Shown here piece after piece: positions 1-12,839 of a stretch of DNA of 64,000 bases. Position 1 is the first letter of the stretch. The number at the start of each line of letters is the position of its first letter. The notes below the pieces were generated by a model. That model was not told the origin of the DNA, did no database searches, and worked only from the letters and a program-made list of their open reading frames with translations. Source of the stretch: Anseranas semipalmata (taxonomy: Eukaryota > Chordata > Aves > Anseriformes > Anseranatidae); assembly GCA_013399115.1 (NCBI GenBank), contig VXAA01001233.1:186001-250000 (forward strand), read 5' to 3'. Both the position numbers and the translations under genes were made by a program.

Positions 1-1129
1 CTTTAATACCGTGAACCTTGTCCCTTACACAAATGAGGTGTATATATAAATACATTAAATGTATTAAAAGCACAACAATACGTGATGGTGGCATGGGTCT
101 TTAGGGACAACTTAAGATGTCATTAGCAGAAACCCCAGCTCTTCCTTGGCCCTGGGCTCTCCCCCGGCCATGCACATTTATGTCCCCTCCCCTAAATGTG
201 TCAACAGGTTGGTAAGTGAGAAAGGAAAATTACCAATAAACTCGTATTGACCTGGGGGGGGCAAACCCTGGTGAAGCGAATTAGCTTCCCATCAGCTTCA
301 GTGGATCCGGCACTGGGTTAGCCAAAACCAAGTGTCCCCACTTGTCTCGGCATCTGCACGAGGGGCCCCTCGGGGGCTGCAGCCGGGAGGGCCCGGAGCC
401 ACCATGGGGTGGCACAGGGTGCGTGGGGCAGCGGGCGGGCGGACAGGGCACGCTCCCGTCTCCGCAGGACCTGGAAACCCCTCTCGTGGTTCCAGCGCTC
501 CATTATCTGCGTCCAGGCTCGCCTTTGCAATCGGCCCACCGCAGCTGCAGGAGGAAGTCCCATCGCTCCTTCTGACCGGCGCTACCTGGCTGCTTCGTGT
601 GCTCACAGGGATGAGTGCACAGACTTATTTTTAAACTCCAGTGGAAAGGCATGGGGCGGGGGGAGAGGTTTGCACCAAGTCAGCCCTTCCTGTGGCCATG
701 GGCATGGCTGCAGCCCACCCTGCTCGGTCCAGCTTGCCCCAGGGTCAGTGCCTGCGTCTCCATTGCATTAATGTGAGCTAGCTTGGAGATGGAGGAAACT
801 TTCAGTGCATTCATTATTTTTTTTTGTCTAATACCCTCTTAGCATTTAAAAATAGAGCTGTTACTAAGCAATGGCGGTAAGTAGAAAGCAAAGCCTATTG
901 AGGATCATTTCTGTGAACAGGTATTTTTCCCAGCCTAAGTACTGTAAACATTGTGGGTTGACAAATTATGAATCAGAGCTATCCTTCCCCATCACGAGCT
1001 GCCCCTGCTCCCATTATCCCCAGAGAACAATAGCAGTGATGATCAGGAGATGTTTATTTTCACTGTGGTTTTGAACACCTTGGTTTGCAGGTCAGATTCT
1101 CAAGCCTTTCCACACAGTTTAAGATGTGG
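1..1129. other. Unannotated stretch: AT-rich, then GC-rich, then AT-rich
   Basis: No gene is recognisable. Bases 1-300 are AT-rich and include a TATATA/ATTAAATGTATT-like stretch near position 45-66. Bases about 330-770 are GC-rich, with several overlapping open frames on both strands, as expected where stop codons are rare. Bases 780-1080 turn AT-rich again, with a T9 run at 817-825. I see no splice-bounded exon, RNA gene or dispersed repeat. Confidence 0.5.
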
Positions 1130-1163
1130 AAAAAAAAAAAAAAAAAACACACAAAAAAAAAAA
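1130..1163 (+). repeat. A-rich simple repeat with ACACAC interruption
   Basis: A long adenine run is interrupted once by ACACAC and then continues as adenines, about 34 bases in all. It separates an AT-rich stretch from a CpG-dense block. An A-tract like this could be the tail of an old retroposed sequence, but I do not recognise any retrocopy upstream and see no target-site duplication, so a plain simple repeat is the safer call. Confidence 0.9.
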
Positions 1164-1165
1164 GC

Positions 1166-1540
1166 GCGGGATATCAGCATATAACGGTGTAACCGCGGCA
1201 GGCAAGAGCGGCGAGAACCACCCGTGATCCTCGCGGCATGGAGCAGCCCCCGCACAGCCGCCCTCCGCTGCGCCCCAGGCGCGTCCCCGCGGAGCCTCGG
1301 GTCACAGCACGGGAGCAGGGAGAGGCCCCATCTCTGCGGGAATGTTGCAGCCCGCGGCGGGGCTGGGGGCAGGGGAGGAGAGCACGGGGCTGCTTCCCAG
1401 GGGCAGCTCGGCCGGGCGCGGGCGCTGCGTGCGGGACGCGGAGCGGCACTGGCCCGGCGAGCGGCGGCAGGGCAGGCAGGGCATCCCATCCTCGGGCGTG
1501 GAGGAGAAGCCCGCTGCTGCCAGCAGGTTCACGGGCTCAG
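1166..1540. other. CpG-dense block (candidate CpG island)
   Basis: The block is visibly rich in undepleted CpG dinucleotides, with GCGCGGG at its left edge and repeated CGCG and CCGCGG motifs through 1190-1480. Several overlapping open frames run through it on both strands; this follows from GC-richness and is not evidence for a protein. CpG islands often mark promoters in vertebrates, but there is no convincing first exon or donor site, and bird genomes hold many such blocks away from genes. The promoter role is inference only. Confidence 0.45.
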
Positions 1541-2430
1541 ATCAGCATTTTTCTTTGCTGCTCGATCCCTTTTTTCAGCTCCCCTTTCTACCGCAGCTTG
1601 GAGGCGACCGGCCCACTGGGCCCATCCGGCCAGGAGATGCGCGGGCTGTGGCTGTCACCGCCCGACACTGACTTCTCCCAGCTGCCCAGCGGGCATCCCA
1701 CGCATATTTGTACTGGAGATGTCCAAAGGGAACGTGCGCCCCACAGCTACGTGGCCGCTAGGAAAGAAATAGGAAGGGGCAGGAGCAGGGGGCTGCAGCC
1801 ACACCATGCGGGGAGGCTGCCTTCAGAGACCAACATGAACCAAATCTGCTCTGCCCGCCCTTTGGTAACAGAGCACGTTTGTTAGGAGACTGCATTTGTT
1901 GCAGAACCTTCTTTATGAGAAATACGGCGAGACTGGGTCAGCCTTCAGCTATTATGGGGTGGCTGCGGGCACCTCCCGGCTGGCCACGAAATGGCACCCA
2001 CGGGTGGGCATCGGCCGCAGCCCCACAGCAGCTCCCCATGTGAGCAGTTGCGACACTTTTCCTGGATACTGTTATACCAGGATTTCCCATGGCACTAAAA
2101 CTTTCTGTGTGTTGCAAATACTATTTTAACGCTACGTAAATTGGTGCAAAAAATGCTTTGAAAGGAAAATACGCAAACTTCTTTCCTTTGAGAGGGAAAC
2201 GCATGCAGTTGCATGGCCCTGGGGCCACCGCAGTTCGGGGCAGCGTGCCCCCATCCGCAGGGCCTGCTGCCGGCACCGCGGGGCAGCCTGACCTCCAGGC
2301 TGCTGCAAAGAAACACGATGGTCCTGAGCCGCGGCCCACGAGGTGCTGAGAAGGGTGCCGGCTCCTCGCAGCAGGACCCTCGGGCGCGGGGCTGGGGAGC
2401 GGCCGGTCGCGGCAGGGCTTGGTTTATTCT
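1541..2430. other. Unannotated mixed-composition stretch
   Basis: Composition is moderately GC-rich, with a denser GC portion around 2210-2420 and a short AT-rich section near 2090-2200. I see no repeat family, RNA gene or splice-bounded exon. Open frames here are short and overlap on both strands. Confidence 0.5.
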
Positions 2431-2850
2431 CACAGTGCTGAAGAAAGCACTAAAAGCTTGCCGAGATGTCCAGGTTTTAACAAATTATTTACAGTTACAT
2501 TATTTTATTTCTTACAGTGGGGAAAATTTGTAAGATTCATTACTGCATACACTAATTACTTCGGTTAAGTGTCAAAACTGCACAATTTAATGCTGTGTTT
2601 TCATATATTAAAGGCATTAATTGCCAGGAAACAGTATGCCATGACTAATTCTTTTTTTTAAAAAAAAAAAAAAAAAGAAGAGGAAATCAATATTAAGTAT
2701 TTTTACTATTAGGAGCTGAAACAGCACAACATATCCGAAGTCAATGTTTCCCTACTGAGCTGTGCTGTTTAAGGACTCGAGGCTTAGCGACGGCATTATT
2801 GGCTCTGTGAATCACGTTCCTGCCGGGTTACCGCGCACAAATTAGCGCCG
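2431..2850. promoter_or_regulatory. AT-rich island, candidate conserved noncoding element
   Basis: A sharply AT-rich block sits between GC-rich flanks. It contains a homeodomain-type TAATTA core at 2553-2558 and several other ATTA/TTAAT cores, has no long open frame, and includes the T8A17 tract at 2652-2676. Unusually AT-rich, non-repetitive islands with clustered TAAT cores are typical of developmental enhancers in vertebrates. Only alignment with other birds or reptiles could show that it is conserved, so the call is inference. Confidence 0.25.
2652..2676. repeat. T8A17 homopolymer junction
   Basis: Eight thymines are followed directly by about seventeen adenines. Such a tract could form a short hairpin, disfavours nucleosomes and is prone to length change. 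No retroposed sequence is recognisable on either side. Confidence 0.92.
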
Positions 2851-5300
2851 TAATAACACGCAGACCCCAGCAGAGCCCAGGCAGGTGCAAATTTGGTTGC
2901 AGCGACAGAGCGAGGCAGAAGACAAGAGTAGCTGCCTCCTTTGTTCTTCGCTATGACCTACACACTGCCTTCATCCCATGTACTTCTCTTGGCAACAGGT
3001 TAAAGTCAAGGTCATTTCTGCACCTGCAGGTGACCTGATGGCTTTGGGAATTTGACTGCGTATTCCAAGTGTCGGCGCGAATTTCTAAACAACGCAAGTG
3101 AGAACGGCTGGAAAGAAAAGGAGCCTTTGCTCCGCAGAGCTGCCTGCACACCCAGCCACGCGGGCCGGCGACCTGCAGGACGGGGAGCCAGGGCTGGCGG
3201 GCGGCTCCTGCGTACAGAGCACACTCGTGGGAAATAAAATATCCCACTGGATCATACCTCTTTCCAGCATCGGAGACTCAAGTCTGCCTTAAGACGTTCA
3301 TTCTTTCCCCCAGCCACCCCCAGGCTGTGCCCGTGCCCTGCTCTGCCTCCCCTCGTACCAAATGTGGGCTTTGTCTCTGCTCGCACTAAGCGTGGCGTTG
3401 CCTCCCGCGCGGCCAGGCCGGGCCGCACAGACAGCCCCGAGCCCGCTCCTGGGCACGTCTGCCGGAGCAAGCAGGCAGCGACCGGGACGCGCGTCCCCTC
3501 CAGCGGCACTGGGCGCGGGGAGCTCTCGGCCTCCCTCTGCTCCTCCCGCAGCCCTGCCCCGGTCCGCCCTGGGAGCAGAGCTGGAAAACTGAGCGCCCCG
3601 GCGGCACTCCGGCTCCAGAGCAAATCACTGCTTAGCGATTACCTCCACTGAAGGCCGCAGCACGTAAGTAGCATTTCTTACCCCATAAAATCAAAGTCTC
3701 GCTTCATTGAATAGTGGTGTTTTTCACGTCATAAAACACCGAATTTCCCCTTGTAAAGGCATGGGGGAATTGCCTCCCCACCGCAGGCTCTTGCCCTGGA
3801 GACGTGCAGCACGCCCCACCTGCAGCCGCCCCAGCAGCCACGTGCTGCCGAGAGATGGTCAGCTCTGGACGTTGACACCCAAATCCTTCAGCGGGTGGCA
3901 TTTTCCAGGCACCCCAAGAACATAAATTTCCTGGGAAATGGTTTCAGTCACTTGAGCACTTTGGAAAACTCGTGACTACAGACAGTAAGGAGGAGCATCA
4001 GCTAGTAAAGGGATCTCAGCCGAGGGCGGATTTCAAAGTTAAATATTGCACTTGCAAGCCGGCACCAAAAGGTGCTCAGGTTGAAGAATTCCTGTTCCAC
4101 GACCAAAGTGGAATAACAATTTCTGTCATGCTGCAGTTGGTCTCCCCCTGCTCACTTCCCCTCCTTATTCATTTTTCTTTTCTACATCCATTCTTTGCAA
4201 GTCAGATTGGAAAGGACAGTCAGATAAATGTAAGAAAAAGTGTGTATTTGAGGATAATCTTGTGCCTTGTCACTCTCCCTCATGATGATTAGGAAGGAGG
4301 CTTGGACAAGATGCAGACTGAACTATATCTGAAGCTGGGGAATAAAAATGACACCCTGGGTGGATGTTTCTTTCTTTGATGATAGGGTCATTGTTCTTCC
4401 AGGCAAGTCTGGTTCACGGGTTCTTGCTCAAATTCAATTGCCCATTTTCTTCTGCCTCAATTTTCTGCCACTGATTGAACTGAATATTGCCTAAAAGCCT
4501 GGAATAGCAGTGAGCATCTCACACTTCAGGTAGCTCCTGCATCTTCCCAATGCAGCCATAGAAGCAGTTATCTTCAGGTTTCCAGATCTGAGAGAAAGTT
4601 AGCCATAGCTGTCACCATTTTGTTGCTAGTTTCTCCGTACAGTCTCTCAAACCAGACTTTTCAACAGGAAATTTTAATTCTTAATCACAATTGGGTGCTT
4701 ACCAGTGTTCAGTCCATTTTCCTAACCTTAGCGAGTAACATGAAAAACCCGGAGGTTCCTGTGTCGTCTTTGCCTTGCACTTGGATTTTGGCCGCGCATC
4801 GCGTGCCCCTGCGAGTGCACGTGGCCTGGGAGCGGCACGGCACGAGGGCAGCCTCAGCCCTGCCGCCTCCGGCCCTCCCCGCCGCTCCGCCCCGCAGGGA
4901 GACAGATGATGGCTCGGAGCCCGTTCCTGATTAAAGCAGCAGCTGCCTGCCCAGCACGGCACGGCTGACCTCGCACGGAGCGGGCTGTGACTGACGACGC
5001 TCAACGCGCGTGCCGACAGCCTGACGCAGCAGCCGCTCTCCCTGCCGCGGCCAGGAGCTGGGAAGGGGCTCGCCTCGCCAGAGCCGAGCACCCGGAGGCT
5101 GGACAGCTGACAAAGTGTGCTCCGTGTCGACAGGGAGGAGCGAGCATCCCCAGGGAGCTCATCCCAGCCTAAAGCAATGTGTCCAGCCGCCACAGCCACC
5201 CTCAGTGCAGCCGCACCTTCTCCCCATCCGTTCGCAGGCACTCGCGTGCTCTGAGCGCGGGTGCACGGCGCTCGCTGCTTTTTGTGCAGCTGCTGCCAGC
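2851..5300. other. Unannotated stretch with two GC-rich blocks
   Basis: The stretch alternates in composition: CpG-rich at about 3370-3600, AT-leaning at about 3640-4760, then GC-rich at about 4790-5290. The block at 4699-5319 carries a 206-codon frame on the - strand that overlaps unrelated open frames on the + strand; I recognise no domain in it and treat it as a consequence of base composition. No dispersed repeat, RNA gene or splice-bounded exon was found. Confidence 0.5.
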
Positions 5301-7190
5301 GGAGCAGGTGCTGTTCCATTAGGCTTCCTTAATTTCACGGTTTTCAGTATCTCTGTCAGAAGGCCGAGAGCAGCACCAGTAGAGACGTGGAATATATGAA
5401 GCTGAAAGCGAGACCTAGAGAAATTGGAAAAATATCTGCACTTTTCCTACAAAGTGTTAGATATATGAGAACTGAGGTTTAAATCCTTGTTAGCTGACGT
5501 AGCTCTCCTGAATCCCCTACTGATTTATGGCAGCTGAGCCTTCTGCGCTGTGTCTTTACAACTAGATTTATGATAAAGTCTCTTCTCACAACAATCACTA
5601 CCACAGCCAGTGTCAGAGTAAGGGAGAAAATACCATCAAATACAATAACCGACATTTTCAATTAACCAAGACTCGGCAGAGGAGGAAAGCAGCTTAGAAT
5701 TGTTAGGTCTGCTAGAGACAAGGGGTAAAAAGTACAGCTCCTGGTTATAAAAATTGTAAAATGCGGCTGGAGAAGCCCAGGTATTAAAATTAAGAGTCAT
5801 GCATTAAAATTATTGAAAGGCATGATGTCTGCATTCCATGCTCTTTTGTGCCCAAATAACCTCGCGCAGCAGCAGACGAGCAGGCGCTTTCCCTGCCGCG
5901 CGGTGCAGCCCGGCCCAGCGGCTCCCGGGAAGCGCCGCGGGCTCTCGCCGTGTCTGGCAGCAGGACTCCTGGCGCTCGGTGTGCAGAGCTGCGAGCACAG
6001 TGAGATGACCGGGAACCACGCGTGCAGCGCTGCACGCCAGCTGAAGGGAAGCACTTGGCTGTTCTCGAAGAGCAACTTGTGACTGCGTTAGGTCCCTAAA
6101 TTATTGAACGGAGTACACTGAGCCGGCTGGGCGCAGGTAAAGGGGTACCGAAAAGTAAAGGGATGAGCAAATCCCTCAGCCCATCAGGTTCCTCCATCTC
6201 CTTTTGCAACCCAGGCAGGTGTTTTGTGCATCCAAGGAATGCCCGAGTTCAGCTCGGGAGCTGCCACAGGTCGGATGGGTGGCTGCAGGGCGAAGCAGTC
6301 ACACTCTGTGCCTCCTGCTTCCTCACAAAGACGCTGACAGGACGCGAGGAGGACGGGGCTGCAGACGCGGCAGGGAGGTGGGGTGCCCCTGCTCGGAGCC
6401 ACAGCCAGGTCGCTCCTGAGGCTCCGAAACCTCCCTCCCTGGCTGGAGCCTGCTGCCATGTGCCTGTATGGAGAGCAGGGTCAGCCAAGTGGTGCATTTA
6501 ACGAAAACCTGCTTTTTTGGAAAGTTGCACTGTGATCTGCTCTCCAGTGGGCCCCATTTTATGAATTTCTGTTCAAGTAGAAAATGGAGCAATAAAAGAA
6601 TTCAGAAACTTCCATTAAAGTTCGCTGCCGCATGCATAATTCAGCACCCGGCTGGCAGCGTGCGCACGCGGCCGTGGTGGATGTCCCAGTGCCGGCGTGC
6701 CCTACGGAGCACACCTTCCAGCCTCCCACGCTGGGCTTTCCTCACGACGGGTTGAACGTACCCTAAAACTGGCCCCAAAGTTCTGGAATGCTTGAAAGTC
6801 TCCCTAGGGCGAGGGCACCACGTGGCTGCGCCCCATGGCAGGGACACGGTGGCTCTGCCCAGCCAGAGGCGCACGGGCAGCTGTCCCCGTGGGCAGGAGG
6901 GGGCTTCGGCGACCCGGCGGGACCCCACCTCCCTCTGACCATCCCTGTCCGTCGAGTGCGCTGCTGGGCTTCTCTTCACGAGGCTTCCTGGATTTTCCTT
7001 CCCCTCAGCAGGGGAGGCGTTCCTACATTATTCATAGATAACCTTTCTCGTCCGTGATCTAGGACAGACACAGTGAAAAACTTGGCTTAAAAATTTTATT
7101 TTCTTTGGGAAAAAACAGCAAATGAATATGAAAAGAGGTCTCCTCTTGCATTAGCTGCTGCGTGTTCCCAGCCCCTGTCACTGGGGGCAC
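5301..7190. other. Unannotated stretch
   Basis: About 5380-5850 is AT-rich and free of long frames. A GC-rich, CpG-containing block follows at about 5860-6030, and then mixed sequence. Around 7080-7140 there is a short AT-rich patch. I see no recognisable gene, RNA or repeat family. Confidence 0.5.
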
Positions 7191-8999
7191 GCATCGCACG
7201 TGTCCCAGCTGAGGGGGCCGGGGACGTGGCAGCGGGGACGCGGAGCGGGGAGCAGCGTTTTTCTTCTCCTTTTGCATTGGCGCGGTCCTTCCTGCAAGCA
7301 CGGGACCGCAGCCCCCAGCCCTCCGGCCCTCCTCGTCCCGCCTCGGGGCAAAACCAGGCCGAGCTCATGGCCGGGGGCCAGGCGGCTGGCGTGGGCCTTG
7401 CCACGTGTTGCCGTGTGCCTCTCCCTGCACAGCCGAGGACAGCCCAGGCGGTTCCCTGCAGCTTCCCTGCTGCGAATCTGAGCTTTCTCACGCAGGCTGC
7501 AACCTAAAATCCTATGGCTCTTTGTAGAGCAAAATAATGTAATTGGCGCGTACCTAAGCGGGTAGTTCTATCAACTCAGAAGATGTGCTTGTCACCCCAG
7601 TGAGCACCTCTGCAAGTGCCCCGTAACTCTTATCCCTCTTAGCTGGCCACCCGGTGCTGCCCTGCGTGGCTGTGACAGCAGTCGGGGGGGCTGACCCCAT
7701 GGCAGGAGACGCCCAGAGCTGCAGGACGAGAGAACGCCACCAGGAGACCCCCCCAAGCAGGAGGCTCCACGGGGAAGTTCTGGAGACCTGCGGTGGGGGT
7801 GCGGGGGCACAGACTTCAGGAGCAGATGTGGTGCTGGCAGCTGCTGCTGGCAGCACGGGGGCTGAAGGGAGAAGCACTCGCTGAAGCATCTAAGCAAAAT
7901 ATATGGCTCCGGGACCCGACGCTGATTCTGGGAACAAACCCGGGGGGATCACGCGCACTTTATGCTTGTACAGGTATGTAATGCAAGGTCCTACTCTTAG
8001 GACTTTCTGAAGACCTGTGTGCTACCAGAGCGAGCAGCAAGGTTTGGGCTAGAACTAGGACGTGTCTCCCAGAACGAACAGATGAACAGAGCAGGCCATC
8101 ACCAATTCCCCGTTTTCATCACATCAAAGCAGCGTCCCCATGCACCTGCAGGAGAAAGGGCCAAAGAGCCTCCAGGAGGGCCACAGCAGGGCTATGCCAC
8201 GGGAGCAGGGCAATTGCTGTCTCGTCTAACGCACACTACCATCACTTCGGATGGGCTAGATGGCACCAAGTAGCACGGTATTTTGCTCCTGTGAGCACCC
8301 AGGGTCTCTTCTCCTCCCCTTTCCTCTCTCAGCAAGCAGCTTTTGGTGACCCATCAAGGGTATTGCCATGTTTGCCACAATCCTCATGACGGTGGTGAAT
8401 TAACCGTGCGCCTTCTGCTGCTCAGGCTCAGGGGAGCAACACCCCAGCTTTGCTGGGACATGTGCTGGGAGCACAGACCCCTGAGCCCAGCGGGGGCTCC
8501 CCCGCAGTGGGGTCGCTGCAGGGCCGCAGCTCACCACAGCCAGGAGCCAAGCCCACAGGCCGCGGAGAGCACCGCCCGCTGAGAAGCGAGAATACTTCTG
8601 GCTTTTGCTCAAGCTCCGTGGTGCTGGATCCCCCCTCGCCCCATATGTGCGGGATTTCAGGGACTCGGGTGGAGTTCTCGCTAGCCCGGACGATGCCAGC
8701 GCAGGCCAGCCCCAGCCCCGTGCAGCCCGGCTGTAGCAGCGCCACGGAGCCCCAGCAGCGTCTGACAGGGCAAACTGCACGGCCTGGAGCAGAGCGAGTG
8801 CAGAACATCAGTACGTGAAAAATAACCCGAGAAATAAAACCAATGTAGAGTAACAGCGGCAAAGCCTGAGATCGTGCCGGACTGTATTTATGGCATTTAA
8901 TATCTACTGTACTTAGTACCGCAAAATAACCCCGCTGTCAGCAGCGTACCACCAGCAGCGAAGCGGCAGCGCGAGGGCAGTAAAGGAGAGCACGAGGGG
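7191..8999. other. Unannotated GC-leaning stretch
   Basis: A CpG-rich patch lies at about 7190-7460. The remainder is moderately GC-rich, with many short overlapping frames on both strands. There is no recognisable protein domain, RNA gene or dispersed repeat. Confidence 0.5.
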
Positions 9000-9240
9000 C
9001 CCGGCCGCACGCTCAGCCAAGCACCGGGGTGCTCAGCGACGCGCGGTGTGCTCCCGCCCAGACAAGCGGCTCGCAGCCTGCGGGACCAGGACCCGCGGCA
9101 CAGGGGCAAGCCCGGGCGGGGGTCCCGCGGCAGAGCCGTGCATGCGGCGTGACCGGCGCCGGGTCAGGCGTTCCGCGGCTCCGGGACCTCAGGAGCTGCC
9201 ATCCCTCTTCTCATCGCAGAGCACGCGGCGTGTAACAGCA
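9000..9240. other. CpG-dense block (candidate CpG island)
   Basis: CpG dinucleotides are closely spaced across this short block, including CGACGCGCGG near 9037-9046 and repeated CGGC/GCGG motifs. It is flanked by ordinary mixed sequence. No exon or transcription start could be supported. It may be a promoter-type or orphan CpG island, or simply one of the GC-rich patches common in this window. Confidence 0.4.
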
Positions 9241-12200
9241 TGCGAGTGATTAAAAACGCAAAGTACTGCCAGAGGAATAGGCAAGCAGTGCTGGAGCGGT
9301 GCTTCACCAGCGAGAGCCAGGCGCACTTCGTGCACACGCGGCAGAGTTACTCTCTGCTCTCCGCCGAGGCAGCCCGGGGGCTTTTCCACCCACTTGATCA
9401 CGGCAAGTTTTCCAAAGCACCTTGCACAATCTTTTCCAGGCTGGGCTCATAGTGGCTTCTCATATTTCTGAACAAGAAAGGAAGGTCTTGAAAATACTCT
9501 GCTTAGACAGATCTCAGTCTGTTTGCTCCTGGCTTTGCTTTAGAGCCTCTGGGGAGTCAGACACTTCTGCAAGCCCTACATCGTTAATTGAAAAGTAAAA
9601 CAAATGGAGCGGGACTGCAGAAGGAGCAGGTGCAGTTCCTGCCCTCCCACCTCCATGCTCCATGCACCAGCATTGCTGCCATGCCCTTACCTGGCTTTCT
9701 GGGGACCTGCAGCTCACCACAGCCCCAAACCACTGGAAAATCCCCAACACAACCAGACAACCCCAAAACGCAGCCCCGAAACCTTGCACAGCAAAGCTCC
9801 TACACTGCTTTCTGCCCCTTACGCCCCAGGCGCTGGGGCTGACGCCGTCAGCGCAGCATCACAGCATGGCATCTGCCCGCCCGGCCCCTGCCAGCACCCC
9901 ACCCGGCTTGCTGGCCCCTTTGGGATGATTTTGGGCTGAGAGGAAGGACCCCGCCCCTGCCACCACGCTCTGTACTGCAGCGGGGCGAGGAGCCGCTCAC
10001 TTCCCCCGGGGTCGCATCCCCGGCCCCTCACGCAGCTGGGCCTGAGCCACGGCACAACAAGGGCTCCCCGCACCTCCTGCGCCCATCGGGGCTCCCGGCG
10101 CTGGCTTACCGCGGGCAGAAAGCGCAGAAGGCGCATCCCCTCCTGCCAGGAGCAGCCCCGGCCGCCTCCTCTCTCAGCGGCAGCTCCTCGGTGCGGGGCG
10201 GCCGAGCATCCTGGGGGGGCAGCTCCAGTGCGGGGTGAGAGCAGCCCCGAAAGGTGTGCGGGATGCACGGCGATGCAGGGAGCGCTGCGAACGCCCAGCG
10301 CTGTATCTCCTGCCCTCCGCTGGGAGTGTGTGACAGATCTTAACATGAGCCGGCGTACAGAAATAAGCAGCCGACAACACCCCCGAGATCTCCAGTCTCT
10401 GTTAATTACCGTTATAAAGGTAAAATCAAGTAGACACTGAGCTCATGCTTGATTTAAACATAACATTAAAAAGTGAAGAACAAAGGAAAACGCTACCTTA
10501 GTTACTACGTTTAGCCATTTATTTGCAGCTTTAATGCATTGCTGTATTTGCTTTGTTTCTGTGCCAGCGGTGGTCCCGTTCCCGCTCCCCCCGCACTATT
10601 TGATGGGTTTTGCCGTATCGGAGGCTTCCTAGCAGCGCTTTTCCCCCTCCACAGCCCCAGGGCCAGGGGCTGCACCCGTGGCCCTGCCGCAGGGCCGCTC
10701 ACTCGGGCTCACACGGGGTTTTTAAATGCTGGCTGCTTTGCACCTCATCACCGCACTGCTCCGTGAATTGCATTTCCCTCACTCGAGCGGCTCGTGATGC
10801 TCTCAGCAAAGCGTCGGGCAGGAGGGTGCTGTACCCCTGCACGGTGCGCAGACGCACATATGCAGCAGGATGGACAGGCAGGCACAGAGGGATGGACATG
10901 CGGAGCCCAGATCCTGTGCCAGTTGCTCCTGGTGGTCTGTGCCCCCATCGTGCCCGCTTTCTACCAGCCCTTGCCCGAGGGAAGGAGCCTTGGTCTCCCC
11001 AGGGCCGCGGAGCAGCTCTGTCAGAGGACAATTCACAGCTCAGCCCCACAAACCCTGGCGCCGCTGCAGCCGCCAGCCCCTGCCCTGGGGCCGCGTGGCC
11101 GAGGCCGGGGCCGCGGAGCTGGAACCTCCCGCGGGGCAGCGCCAGCCCGGGTGCCGCAGTGCTCGGGAGGCTGCTGGCACAGAGGCGTGCCGCGGGGAGG
11201 AATATTTCTTCGCCTCTGCCTAAATTTGGCTGCACGTTTGAAAAGCATTAAGTGGCCCCAACTGATGCTTAATTTGTTATTTTTATAGCGAGCTCGGTGA
11301 ATTTTCCCCTGAGACTCCCACCAGCTGATAGATGCTCATGCTTGAGATTCAGAGAGCTTCAGCTGTGGAATAGGTAACACCACAAAAAACCAGCTGCTCT
11401 TCATCTCGGCATTGCTGAAAAATAAGAGACGGGAGCTCAGATTCAAGATGTAGCAAATGCGTTCCTTGGAAACACCCCAGCCAGAGAGGCGGCGGTGTGC
11501 TTCGAAACTTGCTGCCTACCAGGGGCTACCTCGGGAGACAGCCAGGATCCCCCTGCGTTTGAGCCCACACCTTGTTGCGGTTCTCCCTCAGTCCCGCTCA
11601 GTTCAGGCTGCGCACTGAGCGAGCAGCTGGTGGCTGCTGCGCCACGTCCCCACGCGCCCGCCTTCGGGCGTTCGGTGCTAGCCGCCCGGCCACCTGCCCG
11701 GCCTCGTCGTCCCTGGCAGGCTGTGTTACCAGTGTTACTGCTATTGAACTTCCACACTAAGCCCCATTTTCAGTTTCTTACAGCTTCCCAAGGTAATAGT
11801 GCTGGGGGCTGGAACATTTCACCTTTTCAGAGCTGAATATGTGAAGGGTTTCTTAATTTCAGTGTTTTTTTTAGTTTGTGTGTGAACATTTAAAGGAAAG
11901 CAAACAAACTTGCACAAAGGGGGGTTTGGAGAGGTTTTTCACGTTAAGCTGTATGTACCAGTTTTATTTCACAGCCTGTCTGGTGTCATTGCCAATTCAA
12001 AAGGATGCTGAGGAAGCGGAAAGCCTCAGGAAAGGAGCTGTGGGAAGCGTGCAGCCTCTCATTGCTTCCTCCCGTAACGGCAAGCTCGGCAGGAAGACTT
12101 CTGCTGGTTCGTGCCAGAGAAAGGCGAGGGGCTGGGGGGCGCAGACCCCGTCCCTCGGCACAAGTGGTGGCGACGCGCTCACTGATGGTGAGTGCGGGCG

Positions 12201-12449
12201 GACGCTGCCCAGGACCCGGCGGTGATGCCGTGCACCGGGGCCGCTCCGGAGCCTGAAGCTGTCACGGGCGGGCACGGGGTAAGGAGCTGCCCCTGGGCTC
12301 TGCGCGGCGCTGGCGCCTCGGGGGAAGTCAGTTATCCGCGCTGGCCCACAAGTAAGCATTCGGGATTATCCGGAGTGCTGAGCAGGGCTTTGCTTCCTGC
12401 TCACACCTAGTCATAAAATTCCTTAATCGACATTTGCGTGCCCAAACCA
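9241..12449. other. Unannotated stretch with alternating GC-rich patches
   Basis: GC-rich patches occur at about 9940-10300, 10560-11220, 11580-11730 and 12110-12340, separated by AT-leaning sequence, for example 10380-10530 and 11240-11460. The 213-codon + frame and 178-codon - frame overlapping at about 10610-11250 are mutually antisense in a GC-rich patch and resemble no protein I know. I see no dispersed repeats or RNA genes. Confidence 0.5.
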
Positions 12450-12810
12450 GGCTGTTGCGAGGATGCGCAGCACAGAGCTGCTCCATCCCGGGCTGCCGGA
12501 GCCCACCAGCGCCTGCTGCTCGGGGAGGTGTGCAGCGCCGCGGCTGCAGTTGCCATGGCAGGGCTCTCGTCTTCCTCCTCTCGTCTTCCTCCTCGGCTGC
12601 TGAGCGAGCGCTGCCTCCATCCCACGCCCCTCGCTGCCACGCTCCACCGGGCTGCTCCGGCCACGGAGCCCGAGCTCTCCGGCGAGCAGGGGAAACCGTG
12701 GCGTGGGCTCCCTGCTGACAGCCCCGCGCCCGTTTGTTCCGACCTCCGGTGAGGTTTGGGGTCGTGTCTGCGAAGCGTGCCTCGTCGCCTCTGGGCACCG
12801 GGGCTGCCCG
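12450..12810. other. CpG-rich block with a 14-base tandem duplication
   Basis: The block is GC- and CpG-rich and contains CTCGTCTTCCTCCT twice in direct tandem at 12566-12579 and 12580-12593. Four or more open frames overlap here on both strands, the pattern expected from composition rather than from a gene. It directly abuts the AT-rich island at 12840-13230, one of the sharpest composition changes in the window. Confidence 0.45.
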
Positions 12811-12839
12811 CCGGGTCTTTAACACACGCATGGTATAGG

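Noticed and set aside
10610..11251. 213-codon plus-strand frame as a gene
   Set aside because: A 178-codon frame is open antisense to it over nearly the whole length; composition effect.
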